NCBI GenBank assembly: GCA_009924525.1
Contig: RFRK01000004.1
Span: 1-37,257 of the forward strand
Source of the DNA: Betaproteobacteria bacterium
GTDB lineage: Bacteria; Pseudomonadota; Gammaproteobacteria; Burkholderiales; Burkholderiaceae_A
Direction of reading: 5' to 3'
Length of the DNA: 37,257 nucleotides
In this document: one piece after another, positions 1 through 8,866 of the stretch
How positions within the stretch are numbered: position 1 is the stretch's first letter
Layout of the letters: every line of letters begins with the position of its first letter
Program-made: the position numbers and the translations under genes
The notes under the pieces: generated by a model
The model's input: only the letters and a program-made list of their open reading frames with translations
Databases searched by the model: none
Told to the model about the DNA's origin: nothing

Positions 1-1501
1 TCCCGATTCCCGCATCCACATCGGGCAGGCGCCAAAGCCGGACTTCTTTGTTTTGATAGAGGGTCTCACCCGCTGTTTGGCTAATCGGCGCTGTGCTGGG
101 CTTGGCTTGCTCGCCAACGAGCAGTTCGGGAAATAACTGACGGCGGTAGACCTCAAGATGAGAGCGGCTTCGGTTGGCACGAATGGCTGGCGCCCATGAG
201 CCCTCTGGCTGATGCACACCGGTGCGCGTCGGCGTTAGGCACCAGTCCGGTAGCGCTGTATCGCTGAGTGTTTTGCCGGCTTTGCGATCAGCCTCAATCG
301 CTTGCGCGATCGCGGCCCATCCGGCAGCCTGCCAGAGTTCAAAGGGCCCATGGCTCCAGCCGAAGCCCCAGCGCATGGCGAGGTCCAGATCACGGGCGTT
401 ATCAGCGATCTCATGCAGGTGCACGGCGCTGTAGTGAAAGACATCACGAAAGGTGGCCCACAGCAGCTGGGCCTGGGGATGCGGGCATTGAATTAAGGCA
501 GCGAATTTTTCTGCTGGCTGACGCAGCGCGAGAATCTTTTCGACCTCCGGATCAATCCGGCTATCTGTTTTTCGATATTGGCCAGTCGCGTAGTCCAGCA
601 CCAGAATGTCTTTGCCCTCTTTTTTGTACAGCCCGCGGCCGGATTTTTGGCCCAGGGCGCCTTCTTGTATAAGTTTTTCAATCCAGATGGGCAGCTTGAA
701 AAATCCATGCCAGGGATCTTGGCGCAGTTGTTCGCGCTTGGTGTGAACGACATGGGCCAGCGTGTCGATGCCCACCACATCAACGGTGCGGTAGCAGGCG
801 CTTTTGGGCCGGCCAATACGTGGACCAGTGAGCGCATCCACGGTATCAAGCCCTAGGCCAAGCCGCTGGGTGTGTTCCATTGTGGCCAGTAGAGAAAACA
901 CGCCGATGCGGTTGGCAATAAAGTTGGGCGTGTCTTTGGCACGAATCACGGATTTGCCCAGTGTATGGACGAGCCACGACTCCAAGGTATCGAGACCCTC
1001 AGGACGGGTCTCATCACAGGCGATCAATTCCACCAGGCTCATGTAGCGAGGTGGATTGAAAAAATGCATGCCACAGAAACGTGGCCGAAGTGCGGGCGGA
1101 ATCTCGGCAGCCAGCGCGCGCACTGAGAGTCCAGATGTATTCGACGCAATCCAGGCCGACGTGCTGCAATAGGGCGCAATCTTTGCATACAAGGCGCGCT
1201 TGATTTCCATACGCTCGGCGACCGCCTCGATGATGAGCTGGGCCTCGGCCAGGTGATGCAGATGATCATCAAAGTTATTGGGTCGAATTAGACCCAGCAC
1301 TGCGGAGCTGGCAAGCGGTGCTGGTTCGAGCTTTTTTAGCCGCTGCAAGGCCGTGCTCACAATCTGATTACGATCCTCGGCGGGGCCAGGCAGATCAAAG
1401 AGATCTACTGAAATACCGGCATTAGCGAGATGGCCGGCGATTTGCGCGCCCATAACGCCAGCGCCCAGTACGGCAACACGCTGAATTCGAAACTTATTCA
1501 C
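1..1501 (-). CDS. 3-hydroxyacyl-CoA dehydrogenase / enoyl-CoA hydratase family protein, HAD domain N-terminal (partial, runs off the window edge)
   Basis: Reverse-strand reading from GTG (complement of 1499-1501) gives VNKFRIQRVAVLGAGVMGAQIAGHLANAGISVDLFDLPGP (Rossmann GxGxxG), later FIANRIGVFSLLATMEHTQRLGLGLDTVDALTGPRIGRPKSA, typical of the HAD C-terminal domain. AAGGAG Shine-Dalgarno just upstream. Absent from the ORF track because the frame is open to the window edge. Confidence 0.9.
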   Translation of the reverse strand, partial: MNKFRIQRVAVLGAGVMGAQIAGHLANAGISVDLFDLPGPAEDRNQIVSTALQRLKKLEPAPLASSAVLGLIRPNNFDDHLHHLAEAQLIIEAVAERMEIKRALYAKIAPYCSTSAWIASNTSGLSVRALAAEIPPALRPRFCGMHFFNPPRYMSLVELIACDETRPEGLDTLESWLVHTLGKSVIRAKDTPNFIANRIGVFSLLATMEHTQRLGLGLDTVDALTGPRIGRPKSACYRTVDVVGIDTLAHVVHTKREQLRQDPWHGFFKLPIWIEKLIQEGALGQKSGRGLYKKEGKDILVLDYATGQYRKTDSRIDPEVEKILALRQPAEKFAALIQCPHPQAQLLWATFRDVFHYSAVHLHEIADNARDLDLAMRWGFGWSHGPFELWQAAGWAAIAQAIEADRKAGKTLSDTALPDWCLTPTRTGVHQPEGSWAPAIRANRSRSHLEVYRRQLFPELLVGEQAKPSTAPISQTAGETLYQNKEVRLWRLPDVDAGIG

Positions 1502-3413
1502 GAATGCTCCTTGTTTTATTCCAGTTCAGTGGCCCGCCCCGGAAGGGAGCAAAGCCCGTGCTAAAGATCACTCCAGCATCAGCGAGATCGGCATCTGCAA
1601 TCACCCCTTCTTTTACAAGGACCTCGGTTCGATCGACTAGGGGTGCAATTAGGGACTCTGCAAGGCCTTCGGGGATCGCAGCAACATTGCTGCGATTCGC
1701 AATTGCTCCGTGTGACCATTCGTAAAAACCACGTCCTGATTTTTTACCCAGATGGCCCTGCGCGACCCGCTCCATCAGGCATTGGGGTGGTGATGTAACA
1801 GCCGAGAGCTGCTGGCCTGCGGCAAGCGCAATATCCAGGCCCACGGTATCGGCCAGCTCGATCGGACCCATTGGCATGCCGAAGCGGCGCATTGCGGCAT
1901 CAATGACGCTGGGCGCAACACCCTCGTCGAGCTTGCGCATGGCGCCCAGCATGTAGGGGGCGAGCACCGCATTGACCAGAAAGCCCGGCGCACTCTTAAC
2001 GGGCAGTGGCAGCTTATCAATACTGCGGACAAAGGCTGCCGCATCGGCAGCGGCCTGGGGCTGCGTGTCAGCAGCAGCAATCACTTCGACAAGCGGCATC
2101 ATCGCAACAGGATTGAAAAAGTGAATCCCGACCAGTCGGGAGGGGTCAGCCAGCACAGTCCGGAGATCCTCGATTCTCAGGCTTGATGTGTTCGTGGCAA
2201 GAATCGCGCCCGGCTTTAAACGGGGTTCGATCTGCCGAAAGAGCGCATGCTTGGCCTCAAGGTTTTCAAAAATTGCCTCAATCACGACATCGGCATGCTG
2301 AATTCCCTGGCCGTTGGTGTCTGGGATGAGACGATCCATCGCGGCCCGACGTAGCAGCGGATCACGCAGCCGTTTTTTAAACAGTGCGCCTGCCCGCCCC
2401 ATCGCTGGCGCGATTCGGCTGATGTCTTGATCCTGCAGCGTTACGGTAAGGCCGCGCAGCGCTCCCCAGGCGGCAATATCTCCGCCCATCGTGCCCGCAC
2501 CAATCACATGCAGATGCCTTGCCTTAAACGCTGATTCCTTACCAAGTGATTTCAGCCGCTCTTGCAAAAAGAAAACGCGCAAAAGATTTTTAGTAGTCGG
2601 TGAGTTAATGATGGCCTGCATCAGCTGTGGCATTTTCAGCGGATCTCCATCGGTTTTTTGCCAGAGATCGATGATGGCGTACGGTGCCGGATAGTGTTCA
2701 GGCCGGGCTTTTTTCGCTACTTGTTTTTTTGCCATGGCTGCGATGATCGGACGCATCAGCGGAAGATTCATCAGTGCCGGCAGACCCGAGAGCCGATGTG
2801 GTGGCCGGCCCGATCGAAGCAGCTCTGCGGCGGATCGCTCCATCAGTCGCGGGGGCACCGCAAGATCGACAAGGCCGGCGCGCTTTGCGCGGCGCGCATC
2901 CAGCGTCTTCCCGGTGAGCATCATATCGAGGGCTGCCTGCGGTCCGATCAAACGCGGCAGTCGCATCATGCCGCCCCAGCCGGGCACAATGCCCAAGAGC
3001 ACTTCAGGCAGGCCGAGTCGTGTGGCTGGCTCGTCGACGGCGATGCGATACCGGCAGGCCAGTGAGATCTCGAGGCCTCCGCCCAAGCAGACGCCGCGAA
3101 TCAATGACAGCGTGGGATAGGGCACGGCTGCCAGTCGATTAAAGAGATGCCATCCACGGGCGATGATCTCCTGGGCCTGCTGCGGCTTATCCAAGGCTTT
3201 GAACTCTTCGACATCTGCACCAGCAATAAAGCCCGAATCTTTGGCGGACTGAATAATCATTCCTGCCGGCGGCTTGATATCGAATTGATCAAGCTGCGCT
3301 GAAAATTCAGCAAGCACCTCAGCGCTGAGTTTATTCATGCTGGCACCGACCGTATCGAGTCGCATCCAGGCGATGCCATGGGCATCGATCGTGAGATTCC
3401 AGTGACGCATCAC
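1494..3413 (-). CDS. FadJ/FadB-like bifunctional enoyl-CoA hydratase / 3-hydroxyacyl-CoA dehydrogenase
   Basis: 639 aa ORF. N-terminal crotonase motifs (FIAGADVEEF, GGGLEISLACRYRIA, LGLPEVLLGIVPGWGG), then an HAD domain (HVIGAGTMGGDIAAW, NTSSLRIEDL, GIHFFNPVAMMPLVEVI). Confidence 0.95.
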   Translation of the reverse strand: MMRHWNLTIDAHGIAWMRLDTVGASMNKLSAEVLAEFSAQLDQFDIKPPAGMIIQSAKDSGFIAGADVEEFKALDKPQQAQEIIARGWHLFNRLAAVPYPTLSLIRGVCLGGGLEISLACRYRIAVDEPATRLGLPEVLLGIVPGWGGMMRLPRLIGPQAALDMMLTGKTLDARRAKRAGLVDLAVPPRLMERSAAELLRSGRPPHRLSGLPALMNLPLMRPIIAAMAKKQVAKKARPEHYPAPYAIIDLWQKTDGDPLKMPQLMQAIINSPTTKNLLRVFFLQERLKSLGKESAFKARHLHVIGAGTMGGDIAAWGALRGLTVTLQDQDISRIAPAMGRAGALFKKRLRDPLLRRAAMDRLIPDTNGQGIQHADVVIEAIFENLEAKHALFRQIEPRLKPGAILATNTSSLRIEDLRTVLADPSRLVGIHFFNPVAMMPLVEVIAAADTQPQAAADAAAFVRSIDKLPLPVKSAPGFLVNAVLAPYMLGAMRKLDEGVAPSVIDAAMRRFGMPMGPIELADTVGLDIALAAGQQLSAVTSPPQCLMERVAQGHLGKKSGRGFYEWSHGAIANRSNVAAIPEGLAESLIAPLVDRTEVLVKEGVIADADLADAGVIFSTGFAPFRGGPLNWNKTRSIRE

Positions 3414-4708
3414 AGGGCCTCCATCAAAATGGCGCCGCCCTGGCCGCCCCCAATACAGATGGCGGCAATACCACGACGCTGCTGCCGTTGTGCCAGCGCG
3501 TGGGCCAGGTGAAGGGTGATGCGCGTGCCGGAGGCCCCTACGGGATGGCCAATCGCGATTGCACCGCCATGAATATTGAGCCGGGATTCATCCAGCATGC
3601 CGGCGGCCAAGCCTTCAAGCTGCGGCAGTGCGGTCCGCAAATACTCCGCATCGGCCATTGCGCGGATACAGGCCATGACCTGCGCGGCGAATGCTTCATT
3701 GATTTCCCAGAGATCAATATCGCGATGCTGTAATCCATGGCGATGCATCATTGGCAAAGCGGCATGCACAGGCCCTAGCCCCATCTCTGCTGGATCCAAT
3801 CCCGCCCATTGCAGATCCAGTAACCTTGCCATGGGCTTGAGCCCGTAGCGCTGGACAGCCTGTTCAGAGGCCAAGAGGCACCAGGCAGCGCCGTCGGTGA
3901 CCTGAGAGCTATTGCCTGCAGTGATGTTGCCGTAAGGCTTATCAAAGACAGGTTTAAGTTTTGCAAGGCCTTCTAAAGAGGAATCTTCACGGACACCATC
4001 ATCAATTGCATAGATTTTTCCTTTTTCATCCAGGATTGGCACGATCTCATCGAAAGCCTGAGATTGCAGGCCTGCCTGCGCACGCTGATGGCTGCGTATC
4101 GAAAACGTATCCATCTCGGCACGGTTGATGCCGAATCGGTAGGCGAGATTTTCTGCAGTCTGCCCCATCGATAGGCCCACGACAGGATCAGTGAGCCCCC
4201 GCAGCAGTGCAATCACGGGGGAGAGCAGCTGGCCAGGCTTTAGCCGAAGAAAATGTTGGAGCTTGGCTGAGACTGTTTTTTTTGTGGCCATCTCGGAAAA
4301 CCAGCGCACCATGGCATCTGAATACAGCAATGGTGTACGCGAAAGCGCATCCACGCCGCCGGCTAAGACGAGATGGGATCGGCCGAGTCGGATCTGAGAC
4401 ATCGCAGAGTCGATGGCCTGCAGTCCCGAGGCGCAGTTGCGCATCACTGTCCAGCCGGTAACTGCGTGACCACAGCCCATGCGTAAGGCAACGAGGCGGC
4501 CAATATTGACTTCATCGGGCGCCGGTGCTGCACAGCCGAGAATCACCTCATCACAATCTGACGGCGCAAAAGGCTGGCGAAGCAGCAATGCCCTGCCGGC
4601 TTGAGTGGCCAGGTCAGAGGCGCTAAAGGGGCCCGGCGCGCCGCGCGCCTTCAAAAAGGGCGTACGAGCACCATCAACTAAGTAAACAGGGGCTGACTGG
4701 GCCAGCAT
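3410..4708 (-). CDS. acetyl-CoA C-acyltransferase (thiolase, FadI-like)
   Basis: 432 aa. Active-site RNCASGLQAID, C-terminal NIHGGAIAIGHPVGASGTRI and CIGGGQGGA thiolase motifs. Confidence 0.95.
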   Translation of the reverse strand: MLAQSAPVYLVDGARTPFLKARGAPGPFSASDLATQAGRALLLRQPFAPSDCDEVILGCAAPAPDEVNIGRLVALRMGCGHAVTGWTVMRNCASGLQAIDSAMSQIRLGRSHLVLAGGVDALSRTPLLYSDAMVRWFSEMATKKTVSAKLQHFLRLKPGQLLSPVIALLRGLTDPVVGLSMGQTAENLAYRFGINRAEMDTFSIRSHQRAQAGLQSQAFDEIVPILDEKGKIYAIDDGVREDSSLEGLAKLKPVFDKPYGNITAGNSSQVTDGAAWCLLASEQAVQRYGLKPMARLLDLQWAGLDPAEMGLGPVHAALPMMHRHGLQHRDIDLWEINEAFAAQVMACIRAMADAEYLRTALPQLEGLAAGMLDESRLNIHGGAIAIGHPVGASGTRITLHLAHALAQRQQRRGIAAICIGGGQGGAILMEAL

Positions 4709-7086
4709 CAGGCAGCTCGTGCGTGAAGTGATGCCGCTGCCGAATGAACGACAGTGGAGTCAGCCGATGTGACATGAATTTCAAACGGAAAGTCATCCAC
4801 ATGAATCACACGGTCCCGCAGAACATCTCGGCGTTTGAGCACCGCCGATTCTTCAGCGGTGATGACTCCCCGATCAGCAGCAAGTTTGCCAATGTCTCGT
4901 ACATTCCCAAGCGGCTCCGCCTTAAAGAGCCCCTTCTTTTCTGCGGCACGGATTTTGGCTTCAATGGGCTCGGCTGCGAGCACTGCGGCGAGCGCGTGCT
5001 CAATTGCACCCACGGCGTCATGTTCGTCATGATGCACAAAACAAATCGGCGTCAGGCGATCACGGGCCGCACCGGGGTTGGCCAGAAGTTGTGCAATTCG
5101 ATGGCCCAGCTGGTCGGAGGGCGCATGCGCCGTGATGCCCCAGGGAAAGAGCAACCCACGCAGCAGTCGGCCAACGAAACGATTGGGGAAGTTTTCAAAC
5201 ACACCCTCAAAGGCCTGCGCGATGTTGACTTGGCAGTCTTGCAGGCACCAGCGGGCAAGATCGGCATCTTCTCGAATCCGGCCTTCCATCTCATAGCGCT
5301 TCAGCACACAGCTGGCTAAAAACAGATGGGCAAGGATGTCACCCAACCGTGCCGAGAGCCGCTCTTTGCGCTTTAAGCTTCCCCCGAGCATCAGCATCGT
5401 GATATCGGCGAGAAATCCGAATGCAGCAGCATTGCGGTTGAGTTGTCGCATTGCCCCACGCATTTCGACGGGCCCTTGGCCGCCTGGCCCTGCAAACGCT
5501 GATGCCGTGAGGCCGTGCCAGATGGCGCGAACACCATTGGCAATCGTGTAGCGGACATGGCCCCAGAAGGCGTGATCAAAATCGTTGAGCCCCTGATTGC
5601 GATCGGGATGCTGGGCGGCCTGCATCTCTTTGAGCAGATAGTTGAGCAGATAGGGGTGGCAGCGAATCGCGCCCTGACCAAAGAGAATCAGGTTTCGGGT
5701 TAGTACATTAGCCCCTTCTACCGTGATGCCAATCGGCATCTGCTGATAGGCAAGGCCAAGAATGTTCGAGGGACCCAGGCAGATGCCCTTGCCACCCACA
5801 ATATCCATGCTGTCTGCCAATACCTGCCGGGCCCGCTCAGTGACGTGATATTTCGCAATCGCCGAGACGACTGATGGCCGCTGACCCAGATCGATACTTG
5901 CGGCCGATAGCGTGCGTACGGCATCGTTAAGGTAGGTATAGCCTGCAATTCGCGCGAGCAGCTCTTCGATGCCTTCAAACCGAGAGATGGGTGTCTTAAA
6001 TTGATTGCGAATTCGCGCATAGCCACCGGCAACCCTTGCGGCCAGCTGGGCCAGGCCTGCATTGGCCGAGGGCAACGAGATCGCACGGCCCGCCGATAGA
6101 CACTCCATCAGCATGCGCCAGCCTTGGCCGGCCATGTTCGGCCCGCCGATAATGAATTCCAGTGGCATAAACACCTGATCGCCCTGTGTCGGACCGTTCA
6201 TAAAGTAGGTGTTCATAGGAATATGACGGCGGCCGATTTCAACGCCGGGATGATTGTGAGGCACAAGCGCACAGGTAATTCCTAAATCTTTTGTGCTGCC
6301 GAGCAAGCCATCGGGATCGTAGAGTCGAAATGCCAGACCAAGAAGCGTGCAAACTGGCGCCAGCGTGATATAGCGCTTATTCCAGGTGACCCGCATACCG
6401 AGCGTTTCTTTGCCCTGCCAGAGGCCTTTACAGACGATTCCAAAATCAGGGATCGCTGCGGCATCTGATCCTGCCCAGGGGCTGGTGAGTGCAAAAGCGG
6501 GAATCTCCTCGCCACGGGCCAGCCTTGGCAGAAAATAATTTTTTTGCTCCTCGGTGCCATAGTGCAGCAGTAGCTCGGCGGGCCCCAATGAGTTGGGCAC
6601 CATCACTGAAATGGCCAGTGGTGATGAGCGGGTAGAGAGCTTGGCGACCACCTGAGAATGGGCATAGGCCGAGAATTGTTTGCCGCCGTAGGCCTTGGGA
6701 ATAATCATGCCCAAAAAACCTTTCTGTTTGATGAAGTCCCAGGCAGCTTTGGGCATGTCGTAATCTTTGAAGTTGACTTGCCATTCATTGACCATCCGGC
6801 AGGCTTCTTCGACTTCATGATCGAGAAAGGATTGCTCTTCGTCGGTAAGCTGAGGCCGGGCAATCGCAGTCAGGCCCCTCCAATCCGGCCGGCCACGAAA
6901 CAAATCGGCTTCCCACCAGACCGTGCCCGCTTCCAGGGCTGCCCGCTCGGTTTCTGACATTGAGGGCAAGGCCGCCCGAAAGCCTTTCAAGATTGGGGCA
7001 GTCAGCAGCCGCTTTCTGAGTGGCGTTACGGTGATTAGCACTGCACAAGCAGCAAGAACAATCAGCATCATTAGGGTCAACGACAT
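4708..7086 (-). CDS. fadE: FadE-type membrane-anchored acyl-CoA dehydrogenase
   Basis: 792 aa. Hydrophobic N-terminus MSLTLMMLIVLAACAVLITV, then acyl-CoA dehydrogenase motifs (GFLGMIIPKAYGGKQFSAYAHSQVVAKLSTRSSPLAISVMVPNSLGPAELLLHYGTEEQKNYFLPRLARGEEIPAFALTSP). Confidence 0.93.
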   Translation of the reverse strand: MSLTLMMLIVLAACAVLITVTPLRKRLLTAPILKGFRAALPSMSETERAALEAGTVWWEADLFRGRPDWRGLTAIARPQLTDEEQSFLDHEVEEACRMVNEWQVNFKDYDMPKAAWDFIKQKGFLGMIIPKAYGGKQFSAYAHSQVVAKLSTRSSPLAISVMVPNSLGPAELLLHYGTEEQKNYFLPRLARGEEIPAFALTSPWAGSDAAAIPDFGIVCKGLWQGKETLGMRVTWNKRYITLAPVCTLLGLAFRLYDPDGLLGSTKDLGITCALVPHNHPGVEIGRRHIPMNTYFMNGPTQGDQVFMPLEFIIGGPNMAGQGWRMLMECLSAGRAISLPSANAGLAQLAARVAGGYARIRNQFKTPISRFEGIEELLARIAGYTYLNDAVRTLSAASIDLGQRPSVVSAIAKYHVTERARQVLADSMDIVGGKGICLGPSNILGLAYQQMPIGITVEGANVLTRNLILFGQGAIRCHPYLLNYLLKEMQAAQHPDRNQGLNDFDHAFWGHVRYTIANGVRAIWHGLTASAFAGPGGQGPVEMRGAMRQLNRNAAAFGFLADITMLMLGGSLKRKERLSARLGDILAHLFLASCVLKRYEMEGRIREDADLARWCLQDCQVNIAQAFEGVFENFPNRFVGRLLRGLLFPWGITAHAPSDQLGHRIAQLLANPGAARDRLTPICFVHHDEHDAVGAIEHALAAVLAAEPIEAKIRAAEKKGLFKAEPLGNVRDIGKLAADRGVITAEESAVLKRRDVLRDRVIHVDDFPFEIHVTSADSTVVHSAAASLHARAA

Positions 7087-7823
7087 GGCGTTTTCCTCTC
7101 GGGTGGGTCAATTGATTTGGGAAGTGGTGCACGCAGGCCGCCGATGAGAAAACTCATCAGCCGTTCGCTCAGCTGATCCGCATCGCGGGCCGTTTTTCGA
7201 GCCGAGCGCGGCACCTCGGCGCTCTCAGGCTCGGTCCAGCGGGTCACGAGCTTTAAGCTGTCGGTGCCCGCAATGGCGTAGGCGGTTGCCCCAAGCATGA
7301 AGTGAAAGCGCCAAATGATCTCGGCCCGTGGCACATCGGGCAGGGCCCGAAACAGGGCTGACTTATAGCGCTCCAGTACATGCTGGTATTCGTCGGCCAG
7401 AAATGCGCGAATGAAATCGGCAGGCTCGGTCATCGTGCGTCCCAAGAGCTTGAGAAAAGTGGGCCCGCTCTGCGGCTCTTCTTTGGCAATACGCAGCAGG
7501 GTGCCAAAAAATGCCTCAAGAATTTTGCTTGGCTTTAGCGGCTTTCCTGCGGCTGCTTTTTCAAGCGCATCCAGTGCAAGCAGCCGCTCTCGATTGACGC
7601 GATCGAGCCGCCGGCGCAAGACTTCTTGGACTAAGGACTCCTTACTGCCGAAGTGATAGTTCACAGCAGCAAGATTGGCGCCCGCCTCGGCCGTGATTTT
7701 GCGCAGCGAGGTCGCCTCAAAGCCATGGCGAACAAAAAGCCGCTCTGCCACATCTAAGAGCCGCTCGCGGGTTACGACGGTGCTGGCGCTGGCCGTCGGC
7801 AGGGGGAGTCCGGTATCATTCAT
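7077..7823 (-). CDS. TetR/AcrR family transcriptional regulator, PsrA-like
   Basis: N-terminal HTH LLDVAERLFVRHGFEATSLRKITAEAGANLAAVNYHFGSKESLV closely resembles PsrA-type regulators. Start taken as the ATG at 7823 (MNDTGLP) rather than the longer ORF start at 7916. Confidence 0.9.
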   Translation of the reverse strand: MNDTGLPLPTASASTVVTRERLLDVAERLFVRHGFEATSLRKITAEAGANLAAVNYHFGSKESLVQEVLRRRLDRVNRERLLALDALEKAAAGKPLKPSKILEAFFGTLLRIAKEEPQSGPTFLKLLGRTMTEPADFIRAFLADEYQHVLERYKSALFRALPDVPRAEIIWRFHFMLGATAYAIAGTDSLKLVTRWTEPESAEVPRSARKTARDADQLSERLMSFLIGGLRAPLPKSIDPPERKTPCR

Positions 7824-7837
7824 ACGTTCGTTTGAAT
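7818..7837. promoter_or_regulatory. Near-perfect 20-bp palindrome, candidate operator of the TetR/PsrA-like regulator
   Basis: ATTCATACG-TT-CGTTTGAAT: 9-bp half-sites with one mismatch. Reverse strand contains CAAAC-N4-GTATG, one mismatch from a PsrA-like CAAAC-N4-GTTTG site. Overlaps the regulator's ATG. Confidence 0.7.
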
Positions 7838-7864
7838 TGAACCCGGGGCTGAGATTTTTTGCAA
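7836..7864 (-). promoter_or_regulatory. Possible sigma70-like promoter for the tetR-fad operon
   Basis: Minus strand TTGCAA (7859-7864), 17-bp spacer, TTCAAT (7836-7841). Each box matches consensus at 4 of 6 positions. Confidence 0.35.
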
Positions 7865-7903
7865 GGCACCGGACGTGGGAAAGACCCTGAAAAGGAGACT
7901 GGT

Positions 7904-8866
7904 TTGCCGATTCCACAATCCCTTGCCCAGCTGCGGCTGCCGCTAATCGGCGCGCCGTTATTCATCGTCTCCAATCCTGAATTGGTCATTGCCCAGTGCC
8001 GGGCGGGCATTCTGGGGTCATTTCCGGCGCTCAACGCCCGAGAGCCCGGCGAGCTCGCGCAGTGGCTGGAGCAAATTCAGCAGGCCTTAGCCCAGCCTCA
8101 GCCGGCCGGCTGCCCCTATCCAGTGGCGCCTTTTGCGGTGAATCAGATCGTGCACCCCTCGAACCCGCGGCTTGCGCAAGACATCGAGTTGGCGGTGCGC
8201 TATCGGGTGCCGATCATGATCACGAGCCTGCATGCGCCAACACCCGTTGTGCAGGCGGCCAAGACCTATGGCGGACTGGTGTTTCATGATGTGATCAGCC
8301 TGCGACATGCTGAGAAGGCAATCGAGGCGGGTGTTGATGGCCTGATTCTGGTGACCGCAGGTGCGGGTGGCCATGCAGGCCCATTAAATCCCTTTGCCTT
8401 TATCGAAGAAGTAAGAAAGATTTACTCGGGCACCATCATTCTCTCGGGTGCGATGAGTCGTGGCCACCACATTCTCGCGGCCCAGGCCATGGGTGCTGAT
8501 CTTGCGTATATGGGCACGCGATTCGTTGCTTCATCTGAGGCCCGCGCAGTTCCAGAATACAAGCAGATGGTAGTCGAGTCGGGCGCTGAAGATATCGTGA
8601 GCTCATCAAGTTTTACCGGCGTATTGGGAAATTATCTGCGCGGCAGTATTGTGCGGGCCGGTTTAAATCCTGATGAGCTCATTCAATCCGATAAATCAAA
8701 AGTGGATTTTGCAAGCCTGCGCAAAAACGCTGGCCAGAAGGCCTGGAAAGATATCTGGGGCGCGGGCCAGAGCGTGGCGGGTATTACTGAGGTGATGCCG
8801 GCGGCGCAGATTGTGGATCAGCTGGAGCGGGAATACCGCTCTGCCCGTCAGCGGCTTGGCGGATAG
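7904..8866 (+). CDS. Nitronate monooxygenase family protein (2-nitropropane dioxygenase-like)
   Basis: LRLPLIGAPLFIVSNPELVIAQCRAGILGSFPALNAR, GADGLILVTAGAGGHAGPLNPFAFIEEVR-like region and GAMSRGHHILAAQAMGADLAYMGTRF are NMO-type FMN-binding motifs. Probable TTG start at 7904, preceded by AAGGAG (7892-7897). Confidence 0.88.
   Translation: MPIPQSLAQLRLPLIGAPLFIVSNPELVIAQCRAGILGSFPALNAREPGELAQWLEQIQQALAQPQPAGCPYPVAPFAVNQIVHPSNPRLAQDIELAVRYRVPIMITSLHAPTPVVQAAKTYGGLVFHDVISLRHAEKAIEAGVDGLILVTAGAGGHAGPLNPFAFIEEVRKIYSGTIILSGAMSRGHHILAAQAMGADLAYMGTRFVASSEARAVPEYKQMVVESGAEDIVSSSSFTGVLGNYLRGSIVRAGLNPDELIQSDKSKVDFASLRKNAGQKAWKDIWGAGQSVAGITEVMPAAQIVDQLEREYRSARQRLGG

Noticed and set aside
493-849. ORF-track proteins within 1..1272 (e.g. 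493..849 minus, 268..672 plus)
   Set aside because: These are in alternative frames of the partial 3-hydroxyacyl-CoA dehydrogenase gene (1..1501 minus), which encodes recognisable HAD motifs. They are shadow ORFs.
4744-5319. 191-aa plus-strand ORF antisense to fadE
   Set aside because: No recognisable motifs; lies entirely antisense to a well-supported FadE frame in GC-rich DNA, where long shadow ORFs are common.
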